Origin: Streptomyces dysideae
GTDB taxonomy: Bacteria; Actinomycetota; Actinomycetes; Streptomycetales; Streptomycetaceae
NCBI RefSeq assembly: GCF_001514305.1
Contig: NZ_KQ949100.1
Span: forward strand, 72,376 to 136,375
Direction: 5' to 3'
Length of the DNA: 64,000 nt
Shown here: piece by piece, positions 15,943-25,777 of the stretch
Layout: the number at the start of each line of letters is the position of its first letter
How positions within the stretch are numbered: the first letter of the stretch is position 1
Program-made: the position numbers and the translations under genes
Notes under the pieces: generated by a model
What the model was told of the DNA's origin: nothing
The model's input: only the letters and a program-made list of their open reading frames with translations
The model's database searches: none

Positions 15943-16884
15943 TCAGATGCTCCGCGTCGGCATCGGCTTGCCGTACCAGAGCTCGATCAGGCGGGCCGCG
16001 ATCGAGATGCCGTACGGGGGAAGGACCTCTCCGGAGTCGAAGGCGGCGCCCAGTTCGTCGCGGGAGAACCAGCGGGCCTCGTGGATCTCGTCGCCGTCGA
16101 CGTCGACCTCGGTGGAGGTGGCGCGGGCCATGAAGCCGAGCATCAGGCTGGACGGGAACGGCCAGGGCTGGCTGGCGACGTACTCGACCTGGCCGACGGT
16201 GATGCCGGCTTCCTCGAAGACCTCGCGGCGCACCGCCTGCTCGATGGACTCGCCGGGTTCGACGAAGCCGGCGAGCGTGGAGAAGCGGCCCTCGGGCCAG
16301 TGGACCTGGCGGCCGAGGAGAATGCGGTCGTCCTCGTCGGTGACCGCCATGATCACGGCGGGGTCGGTGCGCGGGTAGTGCTCGGCGCCGCAGGCCTGGC
16401 AGCGGCGGATGTGGCCGGCGGCGGCGATGACGGTGCGCTCGCCGCAGCGGGAGCAGAAGCGGTGAGTGCGCTGCCAGTTCTCCAGGCCGACCGCGTGCAC
16501 CATCAGGCCCGCCTCGCGCGGCGACAGGAGCAGGCCGGCCTCGCGCAGGCCCGCGGGGCGGGCGGACTGGTCGATGCGGCCGGGGAGCGCGTCCTTCTGC
16601 AGGGCGAAGTAGCTGACGGCGTCCTCGTCGTTGCCGAGGAAGTAGCGGTGTGCCTCGGTGAGGGGGGCCTCGAAGGAGGGGGTCATGACGAGCTCGGTGC
16701 GCCCGTCCGTCGTCTCGTCGATGAGGACCTGGCCGCCGGAGACCACGAAGCAGCGGGTGGTGGGGTGGCTCCATGCCGCCGCGAGCCAGGCCTCGTCGAG
16801 GCGGTGGTGGGCGGCGCGGTCGATGCCGCTCGGGGCGGTGAGCGAGATGGGTCGGTCGGCGGTGTGGTCGGTCCAGGTGGTCAC
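15943..16884 (-). CDS. nudC: NAD(+)/NADH diphosphatase NudC
   Basis: A 313-residue protein from GTG 16884, with GGAAG close upstream. A zinc ribbon CSRCGERT...CQACGAEHYPR (four cysteines, residues about 148-168) precedes the Nudix box GFVEPGESIEQAV with REVFEEAGI. Immediately after, SQPWPFPSSLM is the NudC-specific motif for the NAD(H) substrate. NudC hydrolyses NADH to NMNH and AMP and can remove NAD caps from RNA; in mycobacteria it affects isoniazid-NAD adduct turnover. Ribbon, box and specificity motif are complete, so the enzyme is expected to be active. It sits in the same redox neighbourhood as mycoredoxin, end to end with it. Confidence 0.94.
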   Translation of the reverse strand: MTTWTDHTADRPISLTAPSGIDRAAHHRLDEAWLAAAWSHPTTRCFVVSGGQVLIDETTDGRTELVMTPSFEAPLTEAHRYFLGNDEDAVSYFALQKDALPGRIDQSARPAGLREAGLLLSPREAGLMVHAVGLENWQRTHRFCSRCGERTVIAAAGHIRRCQACGAEHYPRTDPAVIMAVTDEDDRILLGRQVHWPEGRFSTLAGFVEPGESIEQAVRREVFEEAGITVGQVEYVASQPWPFPSSLMLGFMARATSTEVDVDGDEIHEARWFSRDELGAAFDSGEVLPPYGISIAARLIELWYGKPMPTRSI

Positions 16885-17040
16885 AGGTGCTTCCAACTCC
16901 CCCAGTGGAACGGCGTGTTTCGGCGGGTGGATGGGCGGGACGTACGGCGGGAGGTGACCGGTTCCGGGAGGGTTCGACGGTGCGGGGCGGTCCTTCCAGT
17001 GTGCCCCGCGCGCGATGCCGCTCCGGACGGCTGAGGGGGT

Positions 17041-18417
17041 TCAGGGGGCATGACGCCAGTTCGCGGCGAGATCGCCCCACCGGTGCACGGTGGTCTCGAC
17101 GCCTTTGAGGAGCAGGTCGAGCTCGACCTGCTCGTTCGGGGCGTGCCGGCCGTCGGAGGGGACGGAGATGCCCAGGAAGGGCAAGGGGGCGCCGAGGACC
17201 TCCTGGAGGTCGGCGGCCGGTCCGGAGCCGCCCTCGCGGGTGAAGCGGACGGGCCGGCCGAGCGCGCGGCTCATGGCGCGGGCGACGGCCTGCAGGGCGG
17301 GGTGGTCCAGCGGCGTCAGGCACGGGCGCGTGGCCGCGCCGAACGTGATCTCGCAGCGGATCCCGGCGGGCACCTGCTCCTCGGTCCAGGCGCGGACGGC
17401 CCTCTCGATGTGCCCGGGGTCCTGGCCCGCGACCATACGGAAGGAGAGTTTCACCATGGCGGAGGACGGGATGATCGTCTTGCTGCCGGGGCCCTGGTAG
17501 CCGCCGCCGATGCCGTTGACCTCGGCGGTGGGGCGGTTGGGAGGCTTGGGCTGGCGCTCCCGGGTGGTGTGCCCGGCCTCGCCGTGGGTGGCGTGGGACT
17601 TCGCGGTGCGCAGCCACTGCAGTTCGTCGAAGGGCAGCTCGGCGAAGAGTTCGCGCTCGCGGTCAGTAAGGGCGCGCATGCAGGGTCGTCCCACGGGCCT
17701 CGGCGCCAGCTCGCTGGACAGCAGGCATTGGGTCGTCTCAGCTCGATCGTGTGATGGTCGGCTTGCAGGCTTGCGGCATTTCGGGTTGGCCAGGGTAGCG
17801 TCGCTGTGCGATCTGGGACGCCGGGCGCGGGGCCGGCGTGCGGGGCCCCTGCTCCACCAGCGAGATGGTTCAGGGCCTCCCCATCGCCCTTGGCCGCATT
17901 CACATGGCCGGGTCGTGAGGGACTCCGCCCGCCCGGCTCGGACCACGGACGCGATCCGTGTCGCCGCCCGGGATGCGAAAGCGGACGACCAGTGCTCCCA
18001 ACTACCGTTCGGGGCGCGCCAGTGCGCGGGTTCACCCCCGCCCACTGCCCAAGGAACGGTGTCCTCGGACCACATGCCGTCCGAGGCGATCACCGCGTCG
18101 GTGATGAAATGGCCGACGTGCCGCTCATCGAGGGCGCGAACGTACGGCAAGCCCGATTCCTCCGCGCCCTCGGCGAGCAGTCCGGAATAGACGCCGGGGC
18201 CGCCCGGCGTCTCCCAGACCTCGGTGGTCGGGAAGCCGGTCTCCGTGAGCTTGGCGGCGAGCCAGTCGGCGCTGCGGCGTACATCGGGCGCGTGGTCGGG
18301 CTGGGCCGACACGGACGGGATGCGCAGCCATTCGGCGAGGTCGTCGAGGAAGGCGGCGCGGTGGGCCTCGTCGTACGGGCGGACGGCGCTGACGGCACTG
18401 TCAACGGGCTTGCTCAT
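17041..18417 (-). pseudogene. M20 family dipeptidase, internally deleted and replaced (probable pseudogene)
   Basis: The frame is open for 458 residues from ATG 18417, about normal length, but it is a mosaic. The N-terminus (PYDEAHRAAFLDDLAEWLRI, SADWLAAKLTETGFPTT) and the C-terminus (ALTDRERELFAELPFD, EVNGIGGGYQGPGSKT, FTREGGSGPAADLQ) are clear M20 dipeptidase. After ETPGGPGVYSG the region that should carry the metal-ligand GHxDVQP is gone, jumping to a damaged EGAEESG. After GMWSEDT about 125 unrelated residues replace the lid domain, and a further disrupted patch (RERQPKPPNRP) lies before TAEVNG. Without the first zinc histidine and the bridging aspartate it cannot work as a dipeptidase. 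A chance open frame in GC-rich DNA explains the lack of stops. Confidence 0.78.
17680..18057. other. Segment of unknown origin inside the dipeptidase remnant
   Basis: These roughly 378 bases replace the middle of the dipeptidase. Neither strand gives a product I recognise. Codon-position bias is weaker than in flanking genes, with mixed third positions. I see no terminal inverted repeats or flanking direct repeats that would mark an insertion sequence. It may be a fragment of another gene joined by illegitimate recombination. Confidence 0.5.
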
Positions 18418-18427
18418 GGTCACGAGC

Positions 18428-21400
18428 CTATCGGCCCGCACCGACATCCTCGTTGGGCGGTTCGTCACACGACGGCTCCGCCAGCAGCAGCCGCTCCAGC
18501 GCGGCCCGGTCCGGGAGGTCGTCCGGGCGTACGACCTCGCCGCTCCGGACGTACAGGAACGCGACGCCGACCGACTCCAGGGGCACGCCCTGCTGCTCGG
18601 CCCAGGCGAGCCGGTAGAGGGCCAGCTGGAGCGGGTCGGCGGTGCGGGTGCGACTGGTCTTCCAGTCGACGATCTCGTACGTCGTCCCGTCGCCGTCGAC
18701 CTCCTTGTAGACGGCGTCGATACGGCCGCGTACGACGCGGCCGCCGATGGCGAGCTGGAAGGGGGCCTCGACGCGGTAGGGCGTGCGGTGGGCGTACTCG
18801 GTGCGTTCGAAGGCGTCCTTGAGGGCTTCCAGGTCGCGTTCGTCGGCGATCTCGGCCTCGCTGCCGGGCAGGTCCTCGGGCTCCAGCATGGGCAGCGTCA
18901 GCTCTTCGAAGCGGGCTTCCACCCAGGCGTGGAAGCGGGTGCCCCGGCGCGCTGCGGGTTGTGGGGGGCGTGGCATGGGGCGCGCGAGTTCCTGCGCGAA
19001 GCCGTCCGGGTCGGCGGCCAGGCGCAGCAGTTGCGAGGCGGTGAGCGACGCGGGCAGGGGGACGTCCGTGACGGCTTTTCGCGCGTGCAGGAGTTCCCCG
19101 GTGAGGGCGTCGAGGTCGCGGTCCCAGGAGGCGATGGTGCGGGCTTCCTCGGGGGTGAGGGGTTCTGGTTCCGCGGGGTGAGGGCGTGCCCGCGGCGGTG
19201 TCGCAGGGGGTTCCGGAGCCGTCGCCTGGTGGGGGACGGAGGGGCGGTCTGCGGTCCAGGAGTCCCAGTCGTCGTCGAAGGGGGCGCCGTCCTCCTCGTA
19301 GAGGGCTTCGTCGTCGTCCGGTGGCGGGGGCCAGTCCGGGTCGTCGTAGGTGTCGGGTTCGTGGGTGGCCGCGGGGTGGCCGTCCGGGTGGGAGGCGAGG
19401 GCCTCGAGGTGGGCCAGGACCGTCTCGGCGGCCGCGCGGCGGCGGGCCAGGGCGGCGTCGTCGAGGGGCAGGGGCCACACCTGGTCGGCGCTCGCCCGGT
19501 GCAGGGCGGGGTTCTCCTCGTCATCCTCGGGCTCGTCCGCCCAGACCTCGATCTCGCCGTATCCGGCCGTGCAGTGGTCGTGCAGCGCCTGGAGGAAGTC
19601 GGACGGGCCTCGGGGCTTCTTCTGGCTGGGGCCCCACCAGTGGCCGGAGCCGAGGAGGAGGGAGCGGGGGCGGGTGAAGGTGACGTAGCCGAGGCGGAGT
19701 TCCTCGGTGTGCTGGTGTTCCTTCATGGCCTCGTGGAAGGCCTTCAGGCCCCGCGAGTCCCAGGCCTCGATGTCGGGCAGGGTGTCGGCGTCGCCGCGCA
19801 GTTCGTGCGGCAGGACCTTGGCCTGGGCAGTCCACTTCTCGCGGCCCTGGGTGCTGGGGAAGGTCCCGGTGACCAGGCCGGGGACGGCCACGACATCCCA
19901 TTCCAGGCCCTTGGACTTGTGCGCGGTGAGCACCTTGACGGTGTTCTCGCCGCCGGGGAGGGCGTTGTCGAGGCCCTTCTCGTACTGGGCGGCGGTGCGC
20001 AGGAAACCGAGGAAGGCGAGCAGGGTCGCCGCGCCGTCGCCGGCGGCGAAGGAGGCGGCGATGTCGAGGAAGTTGGACAGGGTCTCGCGGCGGCGGGCGG
20101 CGAGGGCGTGCGGGGACGCCGACAGCTCGACCTCGAGGCCGGTGACGGCGAGGACGCGGTGCAGGACGTCCATCAGCGGGTCGGACAGGGAGCGGCGCAG
20201 GTCGCGCAGTTCGGTGGCCAGGCGGGCGAACCGCACGCGCGCGTCCGGCGAGAAGGGCAGCCCGTCGTCGCCCCCGGCGCCGTCCAGCGGTGTCTCCAGG
20301 AACGCGTCGAGGGCGTCCGCGAGCGATATCACCTCGGACGGGTCGACCCCCTCGACGGCCTCGGCGAGCCGGCGGTCCGGGTCGTCGTCGCCGTCCACGC
20401 GCGCGTGGGAGACGAGCAGCCGGGCGCGGCGCCCCAGGAGGGCGAGGTCGCGCGGTCCGATGCGCCAGCGCGGGCCGGTCAGCAGGCGGACCAGGGAGGC
20501 GTTGGCGCCGGGGTCCTGGAGGACCTCGCAGACGGCGACGAGGTCGGCGATCTCGGGCAGGTGCAGTAGGCCGGAGAGGCCCACGACCTCGACGGGGATG
20601 TCCCGGGCGACGAGCGCGGCCTGGATCTCGGCGAAGTCGGTGGCCGTGCGGCACAGGACGGCGATCTCGCCGGGCGCCTTGCCGGTGTTCACGAGGTGGG
20701 CCACGGAGTCGGCGATCCAGTCGATCTCCTCGGCGTGGGTGCGCAGCAGGGCGCAGCGGACCTGGCCGTCGCGTTCGGCGCCGGGGGCCGGGCGGAGGGC
20801 CTCCACGCCCGCGTGCATGGCGCGCAGGTCCTCCGCGAGGCCGTTGGCGAGGTCGAGGAGGCGGCCGCCGCTGCGGCGGTTCTCGCTGAGCGCCTGGCGG
20901 CTGGCGGGGTGGCCGTCGGCGTGGGCGAAGTGCTCGGGGAAGTCGTCGAGGTTGGCGACGGAGGCGCCGCGCCAGCCGTAGATCGCCTGGCAGGGGTCGC
21001 CGACCGCGGTCACGGGATGGCCGGTGCCGCCGCCGAACAGGCCCGCCAACAGGATGCGCTGGGCCACCGACGTGTCCTGGTACTCGTCGAGGAGGACCAC
21101 GCGGAACTCGTCGCGCAGGACGCGGCCCACCTCGGGGATCTGGGCGAGCTGCGCCGACAGGGCGATCTGGTCGCCGAAGTCGAGCAGGTCGCGTTCGCGT
21201 TTGGCGGCCCGGTAGCGGACCACCAGCTCGGCGAGTTCGCGGCGCGCGGCGGCCGTCTCGGGGACCTTGCGCAGGTCGGCGTTGGTGAGTTTGGCGCTCT
21301 GCAGGCCGATCAGCAGTTCGGCGTCGTACGCGCGCAGCGCCTCGGGCCGTACGAGGTGCTCGGCGAGCTCGGCGTCGAGGGCGAGGAGGTCGCTGACGAG

Positions 21401-21895
21401 GTCGGCGAAGGAACGGGTCAGCGCCGGGTAGGGGCCCGGCGCCTCGCGCAGCACGCGCGCGGCGAGCTGGAAGCGGGTGGCGTCGGCGAGCAGCCGGGAC
21501 GTCGGCTCCAGCCCGATGCGCAGGCCGTGGTCGGTCAGGAGGCGGCCCGCGAAGGCGTGGTACGTCGAGATCACCGGCTCGCCCGGCGGGTTGTCCGGGT
21601 CGACGACGTCGGGGTCGGTGACGCCGGCCTTGATCAGCGCCTTGCGGACGCGCTCGGCGAGCTCACCGGCGGCCTTGTTGGTGAAGGTCAGGCCGAGGAC
21701 CTGCTCGGGGGCGACCTGGCCGGTGCCGACCAGCCACACCACGCGTGCCGCCATCACCGTCGTCTTGCCCGATCCGGCTCCGGCCACGATCACCTGCGGG
21801 GCGGGCGGCGCGGTGATGCAGGCCGTCTGCTCCGGGGTGAACGGGATGCCGAGGAGCTCCTTGAGCTGATCGGGATCAGTGATACGGGCGGACAC
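18428..21895 (-). CDS. adnB: AdnB-like helicase-nuclease subunit (UvrD/RecB family)
   Basis: An 1155-residue protein from GTG 21895 (a GTG at 21919 is possible). An N-terminal SF1A motor has Walker A VAGAGSGKTT (residues 37-46), VVLLDEYQDTSVAQR, TAVGDPCQAIYGWRGA and VLTAHKSKGLEWDVV. An acidic, Pro-rich linker around residues 840-950 leads to a C-terminal RecB-type nuclease whose core is YEIVDWKTSRTRT plus QLALYRLAWAEQQG, keeping the catalytic D-x-K. In actinobacteria AdnA and AdnB form a heterodimer that resects double-strand breaks, replacing RecBCD and AddAB. It lies 120 bases downstream of the larger AdnA-like subunit in the same direction, the same order as in mycobacteria. Confidence 0.9.
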   Translation of the reverse strand: MSARITDPDQLKELLGIPFTPEQTACITAPPAPQVIVAGAGSGKTTVMAARVVWLVGTGQVAPEQVLGLTFTNKAAGELAERVRKALIKAGVTDPDVVDPDNPPGEPVISTYHAFAGRLLTDHGLRIGLEPTSRLLADATRFQLAARVLREAPGPYPALTRSFADLVSDLLALDAELAEHLVRPEALRAYDAELLIGLQSAKLTNADLRKVPETAAARRELAELVVRYRAAKRERDLLDFGDQIALSAQLAQIPEVGRVLRDEFRVVLLDEYQDTSVAQRILLAGLFGGGTGHPVTAVGDPCQAIYGWRGASVANLDDFPEHFAHADGHPASRQALSENRRSGGRLLDLANGLAEDLRAMHAGVEALRPAPGAERDGQVRCALLRTHAEEIDWIADSVAHLVNTGKAPGEIAVLCRTATDFAEIQAALVARDIPVEVVGLSGLLHLPEIADLVAVCEVLQDPGANASLVRLLTGPRWRIGPRDLALLGRRARLLVSHARVDGDDDPDRRLAEAVEGVDPSEVISLADALDAFLETPLDGAGGDDGLPFSPDARVRFARLATELRDLRRSLSDPLMDVLHRVLAVTGLEVELSASPHALAARRRETLSNFLDIAASFAAGDGAATLLAFLGFLRTAAQYEKGLDNALPGGENTVKVLTAHKSKGLEWDVVAVPGLVTGTFPSTQGREKWTAQAKVLPHELRGDADTLPDIEAWDSRGLKAFHEAMKEHQHTEELRLGYVTFTRPRSLLLGSGHWWGPSQKKPRGPSDFLQALHDHCTAGYGEIEVWADEPEDDEENPALHRASADQVWPLPLDDAALARRRAAAETVLAHLEALASHPDGHPAATHEPDTYDDPDWPPPPDDDEALYEEDGAPFDDDWDSWTADRPSVPHQATAPEPPATPPRARPHPAEPEPLTPEEARTIASWDRDLDALTGELLHARKAVTDVPLPASLTASQLLRLAADPDGFAQELARPMPRPPQPAARRGTRFHAWVEARFEELTLPMLEPEDLPGSEAEIADERDLEALKDAFERTEYAHRTPYRVEAPFQLAIGGRVVRGRIDAVYKEVDGDGTTYEIVDWKTSRTRTADPLQLALYRLAWAEQQGVPLESVGVAFLYVRSGEVVRPDDLPDRAALERLLLAEPSCDEPPNEDVGAGR

Positions 21896-22015
21896 CTCAG
21901 AGAGGCTAGCGGCGACCACTGACAGTGGATGCCGAATCGGCCCACGGGCCGAGGGAAGCGCAGGTCAGCACGTGTGGCGACCCCGATCACACAGGCGCAC
22001 GGAAGATCACCCGCG

Positions 22016-25000
22016 TCACTCGACCACGTGCCGCCCCTCCGGCCGTGCGCTGCACGACGCCCGGAACGCGCAGTGCGTGCAGTGCTGGCCCGCACTCGGC
22101 GTGAACCGTTCGTCGAGGACCTTGCCGGCCGCCGTGGCGAGCAGGTCGCCGACCCACTCCCCCTCCAGCGGCCCCTGGGCCTGCACCTTGGGCAGGGTCT
22201 CGCCGCCGTCCCGCTTGGCGGCGCCCTGACGCAGCTGGACGAGCTCCGCGCCGCCCGGCTCGGGGTGTACGCCGTCGAAGGCCTCGTCGACGGCGCCCTC
22301 GCGGACGGCGAGCTGGTAGACGGCGAGCTGCGGATGGTGCTCCACCTCGGCGGCGCTGGGTGCCTGCTTGCCGGTCTTGAAGTCGACGACGTAGGCGCGG
22401 CCGTCACCGTCCGCCTCGACGCGGTCCATCTGGCCGCGGATGCGCACTTCGTAGTCGCCCGCTGCGAGCGTGACGTCGAAGTCGTGCTCGCTGGCGACCG
22501 GCGTACGTCCCGCGCGGTCCATGACGTGCCATTTCAGGAAGCGTTCGAGCGCCACGCGCGCGTTGTCCTTCTCCTGGGCCGACTTCCACGGCGCGTCGAA
22601 GGCGAGCGCGTTCCACACGGAGTCGAGGCGCTCCATGAGGACGACGAGGTCGGCCGGGGTGTGCCCGGAGGCGACCTCGTCGGCGAGGACGTGCACGACG
22701 TTGCCGAAGCCCTGGGCGGCCGTCGCGGGCGCGTCGGCCTTCACCTCGCGGCCCAGGAACCACTGCAGGGCGCAGGTGTTGGCGAGCTGGTCGAGGGCGC
22801 TGCCGGAGAGAACGACGGGCTGGTCGCGGTTGCGCAGCGGCACCTTGCTCTCGGTCGGCTCGAACATGCCCCACCAGCGGTAGGGATGCGCGGACGGCAC
22901 CAGGGGGCGGCCGTCCTCGTCGGCGAGCGCCGCGAGGCGGGCGAGGCGCCGGGCGGCGGCCTCCCTGAGGAGGTCCGAGACGCGCGGGTCGACGGTCGTG
23001 GCGCGGAGTTCGGCGACCAGTGCCGCTACGGACAGGGGGCGGCGGGGGCGGCCCGTGACGTCCTTGGGTTCGACGCCGAGTTCGGTCAGGAAGCGGGAGG
23101 GCTGGTCGCCGTCGTCGGCCGGGGCTTTCACGGCCGTCACGACGAGCCGCTCACGCGCGCGTGTGGCGGCCACGTAGAACAGGCGACGCTCCTCCGCCAG
23201 CAGCGCGCCCGGGGTGAGGGGTTCGGCGAGTCCGTCGCGGCCGATGCGGTCGGCTTCCAGGAGGGAGCCGCGGCGGCGCAGGTCCGGCCACAGGCCCTCC
23301 TGGACGCCGGCGACGACGACCAGTCGCCACTCCAGCCCCTTGGAGCGGTGCGCGGTCATCAGGCGGACGGCATCGGGGCGTACGGCACGCCGTGTGAGGG
23401 TGTCGGCGGCGATGTCCTCGGCGTCGATCTCCTCCAGGAAGTTGAGGGTGCCCCGGCCGCCGGTGCGCTCCTCCGCGCGGGCGGCCGTCGCGAACAGCGC
23501 GCACACGGCGTCCAGGTCGCGGTCGGCGTTGCGTCCGGCCGCGCCGCCGCGCCGGGCGGCCCGCTCCAGGCGCGCGGGCCACGGCGTGCCGTCCCACAGG
23601 TCCCACAGCGCCTCCTCGGCCGTGCCGCCGCCCGCGAGGCGCTCCCGGGCCTTGCGGAGCAGCGCGCCGAGACGCTGGGCGCCGCGCGCGTACGTGGGGT
23701 CGTGCACGGCCAGCCGCTCCGGCTCGGCGAGCGCCCGCGCGAGGAGCTCGTCGGAGGGCGGCGGCAGGGGGTTACCGGCGGCCCGCTCCTCGTCGCGCAG
23801 GGCACGCCCGAGGCGGCGCAGGTCGGCGGCGTCCATACCGGCGAGGGGCGAGGCGAGCAGGGTCAGGGCAGTTTCGGTGTCAAGCCAGGTGGCGGCACCG
23901 GGCTCGGGCCGATCGGCGGCCGTGTCGTCGTCGGGGGCGTGCGCTTCTTCGGTCCGTACGCCCTGGCCGTCGCCCTCGGGGCGTACGGCATCGCCGTCGC
24001 GCGCGGGGTGGACCTTGTCGCCGTCGCCCCCGACGGCGTGCGCGTCCTCGGCCCGCACGCCGTCGCCGCGGCCCTCCGGCCGAACGTCATCGTCATCGCG
24101 GGCGGGTCGGCCGTCGCCACCACCGCACGCGGAGACGTCGCCCTCGCCACCGCCCTCGGGAACATGCACGTCCCCAGCCCACACGCCGTCGCCGCGGCCC
24201 TCCGGCCGAACGTCATCGTCATCGCGCGCAGGGTGGACCGTGTCGCCGTCGTCCTCGCGAGCGTGCGCTTCCTCAGCCCGCACGCCATCGCCGTCGCCAC
24301 CAGCTCCCGGTTCGTCGCCGCGCCCCGCGAGTCGTACGTCATCGGCGTCGACGCCAGTCGTCGCGCCCCCGTCCACACCCCCCGCCTCCGCCGCGGCCAC
24401 CGCCCGCAGCGCCGTCAGCAGCGGGGCCACCGCCGGTTCGTGGCGCAGTGGCAGGTCGTCGCCGTCGATGTCCAGGGGGACGCCGGCGGACGTGAGGGCG
24501 CGGCGGACCGTCGGGATCGTGCGGGAGCCGGCGCGAACCAGGACGGCCATGTCGCTCCAGGGGACGCCGTCCTCCAGGTGGGCCCTGCGGAGGATGTCGG
24601 CGACGTTGTCCAGTTCCGTGCCGGGCGTCGGGTACGTGTACACCTCGACGCGGCCGCCGCCCTGGACCGGCGTGAGCTCGCGGTGGGCGCGCACCTTGTC
24701 GGCGGGAAGGCGGGTCAGCGGCATGCGCTGGGTCAGCAGGCGCGTCGCGGTGAGCAGGGGGGCGCCGGAGCGGCGGGAGGTGCGCAGGACCTCGACGGGC
24801 GCCGGGCGGCCGTCCGCGCGCGGGAAGGCTCCCGGGAAGTCCAGGATGCCGTTCACGTCCGCGCCCCGGAAGGTGTAGATCGACTGGTCGGGGTCGCCGA
24901 AGGCGACAAGGGTGCGGCCGCCGCCGGCCAGGGCGTGCAGCAGCCGTACCTGGGCCGGGTCGGTGTCCTGGTACTCGTCGACGAACACGGCGTCGTACCG

Positions 25001-25777
25001 GGCGGCGAGCCGTTCGGCGACCTCGGGGCGGTGGGCGAGGAGCACCGCGCGGTGGACCAGTTCGGCGTAGTCGAGGACGCCCTGCAGGTCGAGGACGTCG
25101 AGGTACTCGGCGAGGAAGGCGGCCGCGGCGCGCCAGTCGGGGCGGCCGATGCGGCGCGCGAAGGCGTCCAGGGCGTCGGGGCCGAGGCCCAGTTCGCGGC
25201 TGCGGGCGAGGACCGCGCGGACCTCGTCGGCGAAGCCGCGGGTGGTCAGACAGGCGCGCAGTTCGTCCGGCCAGCGCACGTGCGCGAGGCCGAGCCGCTC
25301 CAGATCCGGCTGGCCCGCGAGCAGCTCGCGCACGGTCACGTCCTGCTCAGGACCCGACAGCAGCCGCAGCGGCTCCACGAACAGCTCGCTGTCCTGGTGG
25401 GCACGGACCAGGGCGTAGCAGAACGAGTGGAAGGTGGTCGCCTGGGGCGCGTGTGCCGCCCCGGTGCGCAATGCCATGCGGTCGCGCAGCTCGACGGCCG
25501 CCTTGCGGCTGAACGTCAGCACGAGGATGCGCGCGGGGTCCCCACCACGGGCGATGCGGGCCGCCACAGACTCGACGAGCGTGGTGGTCTTACCGGTGCC
25601 CGGACCTGCGAGAACGAGCAGCGGGCCGGTGGCGTGGTCAACCACGGCACGCTGCGCGGCGTCCAGACGAGGGGGGTCCACGCGGGCCGGCGGGGTACGC
25701 ATCAGTCGGTAAGCGCCACGAGCCCCCTGTCGCACCTGAGGGTGCGACAGGCGCCTGATGGAGGAAGAGGAGCTCAC
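22016..25777 (-). CDS. adnA: AdnA-like helicase-nuclease subunit with a repeat-rich insertion
   Basis: A 1253-residue protein from GTG 25777. Walker A is LAGPGTGKTTT (residues 56-66), Walker B VFVDEYQDTDPAQ, then VAFGDPDQSIYTFRGA and LMTAHRSKGLEW. The C-terminal nuclease has YVVDFKTGKQAPSAAE and QLAVYQLAVREG. An N-proximal cysteine (NTCALQWF) with the terminal CTHCAFRASC fits the four-cysteine iron-sulfur clasp seen in AddB/AdnA-type nucleases. Residues about 465-630 are a low-complexity Asp/Gly/Arg insertion made of 42-codon repeats, which makes it longer than the mycobacterial AdnA. With AdnB it would process double-strand breaks. No LexA-type box was found upstream. Confidence 0.9.
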   Translation of the reverse strand: MSSSSSIRRLSHPQVRQGARGAYRLMRTPPARVDPPRLDAAQRAVVDHATGPLLVLAGPGTGKTTTLVESVAARIARGGDPARILVLTFSRKAAVELRDRMALRTGAAHAPQATTFHSFCYALVRAHQDSELFVEPLRLLSGPEQDVTVRELLAGQPDLERLGLAHVRWPDELRACLTTRGFADEVRAVLARSRELGLGPDALDAFARRIGRPDWRAAAAFLAEYLDVLDLQGVLDYAELVHRAVLLAHRPEVAERLAARYDAVFVDEYQDTDPAQVRLLHALAGGGRTLVAFGDPDQSIYTFRGADVNGILDFPGAFPRADGRPAPVEVLRTSRRSGAPLLTATRLLTQRMPLTRLPADKVRAHRELTPVQGGGRVEVYTYPTPGTELDNVADILRRAHLEDGVPWSDMAVLVRAGSRTIPTVRRALTSAGVPLDIDGDDLPLRHEPAVAPLLTALRAVAAAEAGGVDGGATTGVDADDVRLAGRGDEPGAGGDGDGVRAEEAHAREDDGDTVHPARDDDDVRPEGRGDGVWAGDVHVPEGGGEGDVSACGGGDGRPARDDDDVRPEGRGDGVRAEDAHAVGGDGDKVHPARDGDAVRPEGDGQGVRTEEAHAPDDDTAADRPEPGAATWLDTETALTLLASPLAGMDAADLRRLGRALRDEERAAGNPLPPPSDELLARALAEPERLAVHDPTYARGAQRLGALLRKARERLAGGGTAEEALWDLWDGTPWPARLERAARRGGAAGRNADRDLDAVCALFATAARAEERTGGRGTLNFLEEIDAEDIAADTLTRRAVRPDAVRLMTAHRSKGLEWRLVVVAGVQEGLWPDLRRRGSLLEADRIGRDGLAEPLTPGALLAEERRLFYVAATRARERLVVTAVKAPADDGDQPSRFLTELGVEPKDVTGRPRRPLSVAALVAELRATTVDPRVSDLLREAAARRLARLAALADEDGRPLVPSAHPYRWWGMFEPTESKVPLRNRDQPVVLSGSALDQLANTCALQWFLGREVKADAPATAAQGFGNVVHVLADEVASGHTPADLVVLMERLDSVWNALAFDAPWKSAQEKDNARVALERFLKWHVMDRAGRTPVASEHDFDVTLAAGDYEVRIRGQMDRVEADGDGRAYVVDFKTGKQAPSAAEVEHHPQLAVYQLAVREGAVDEAFDGVHPEPGGAELVQLRQGAAKRDGGETLPKVQAQGPLEGEWVGDLLATAAGKVLDERFTPSAGQHCTHCAFRASCSARPEGRHVVE
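23885..24385 (-). repeat. 126-bp degenerate tandem repeats inside adnA
   Basis: About 500 bases of imperfect repeats encode Asp/Gly/Arg/Glu-rich units containing DDDDVRPEGRGDGV and EDAHA. Two copies, beginning at 24061 and 24187, share a stretch of more than 35 identical bases, giving a period of 126 bases (42 codons). More diverged copies flank them. All keep the reading frame of the helicase. Confidence 0.85.

Noticed and set aside
17680..18057. Insertion sequence in the dipeptidase remnant
   Set aside because: No terminal inverted repeats, flanking duplications or transposase motifs; kept only as DNA of unknown origin.
24000..24380. CRISPR-like array in the 24-kb repeat region
   Set aside because: The repeats are in frame, imperfect and separated by similar-composition coding DNA; there are no spacers of equal length with unique sequence and no cas genes.
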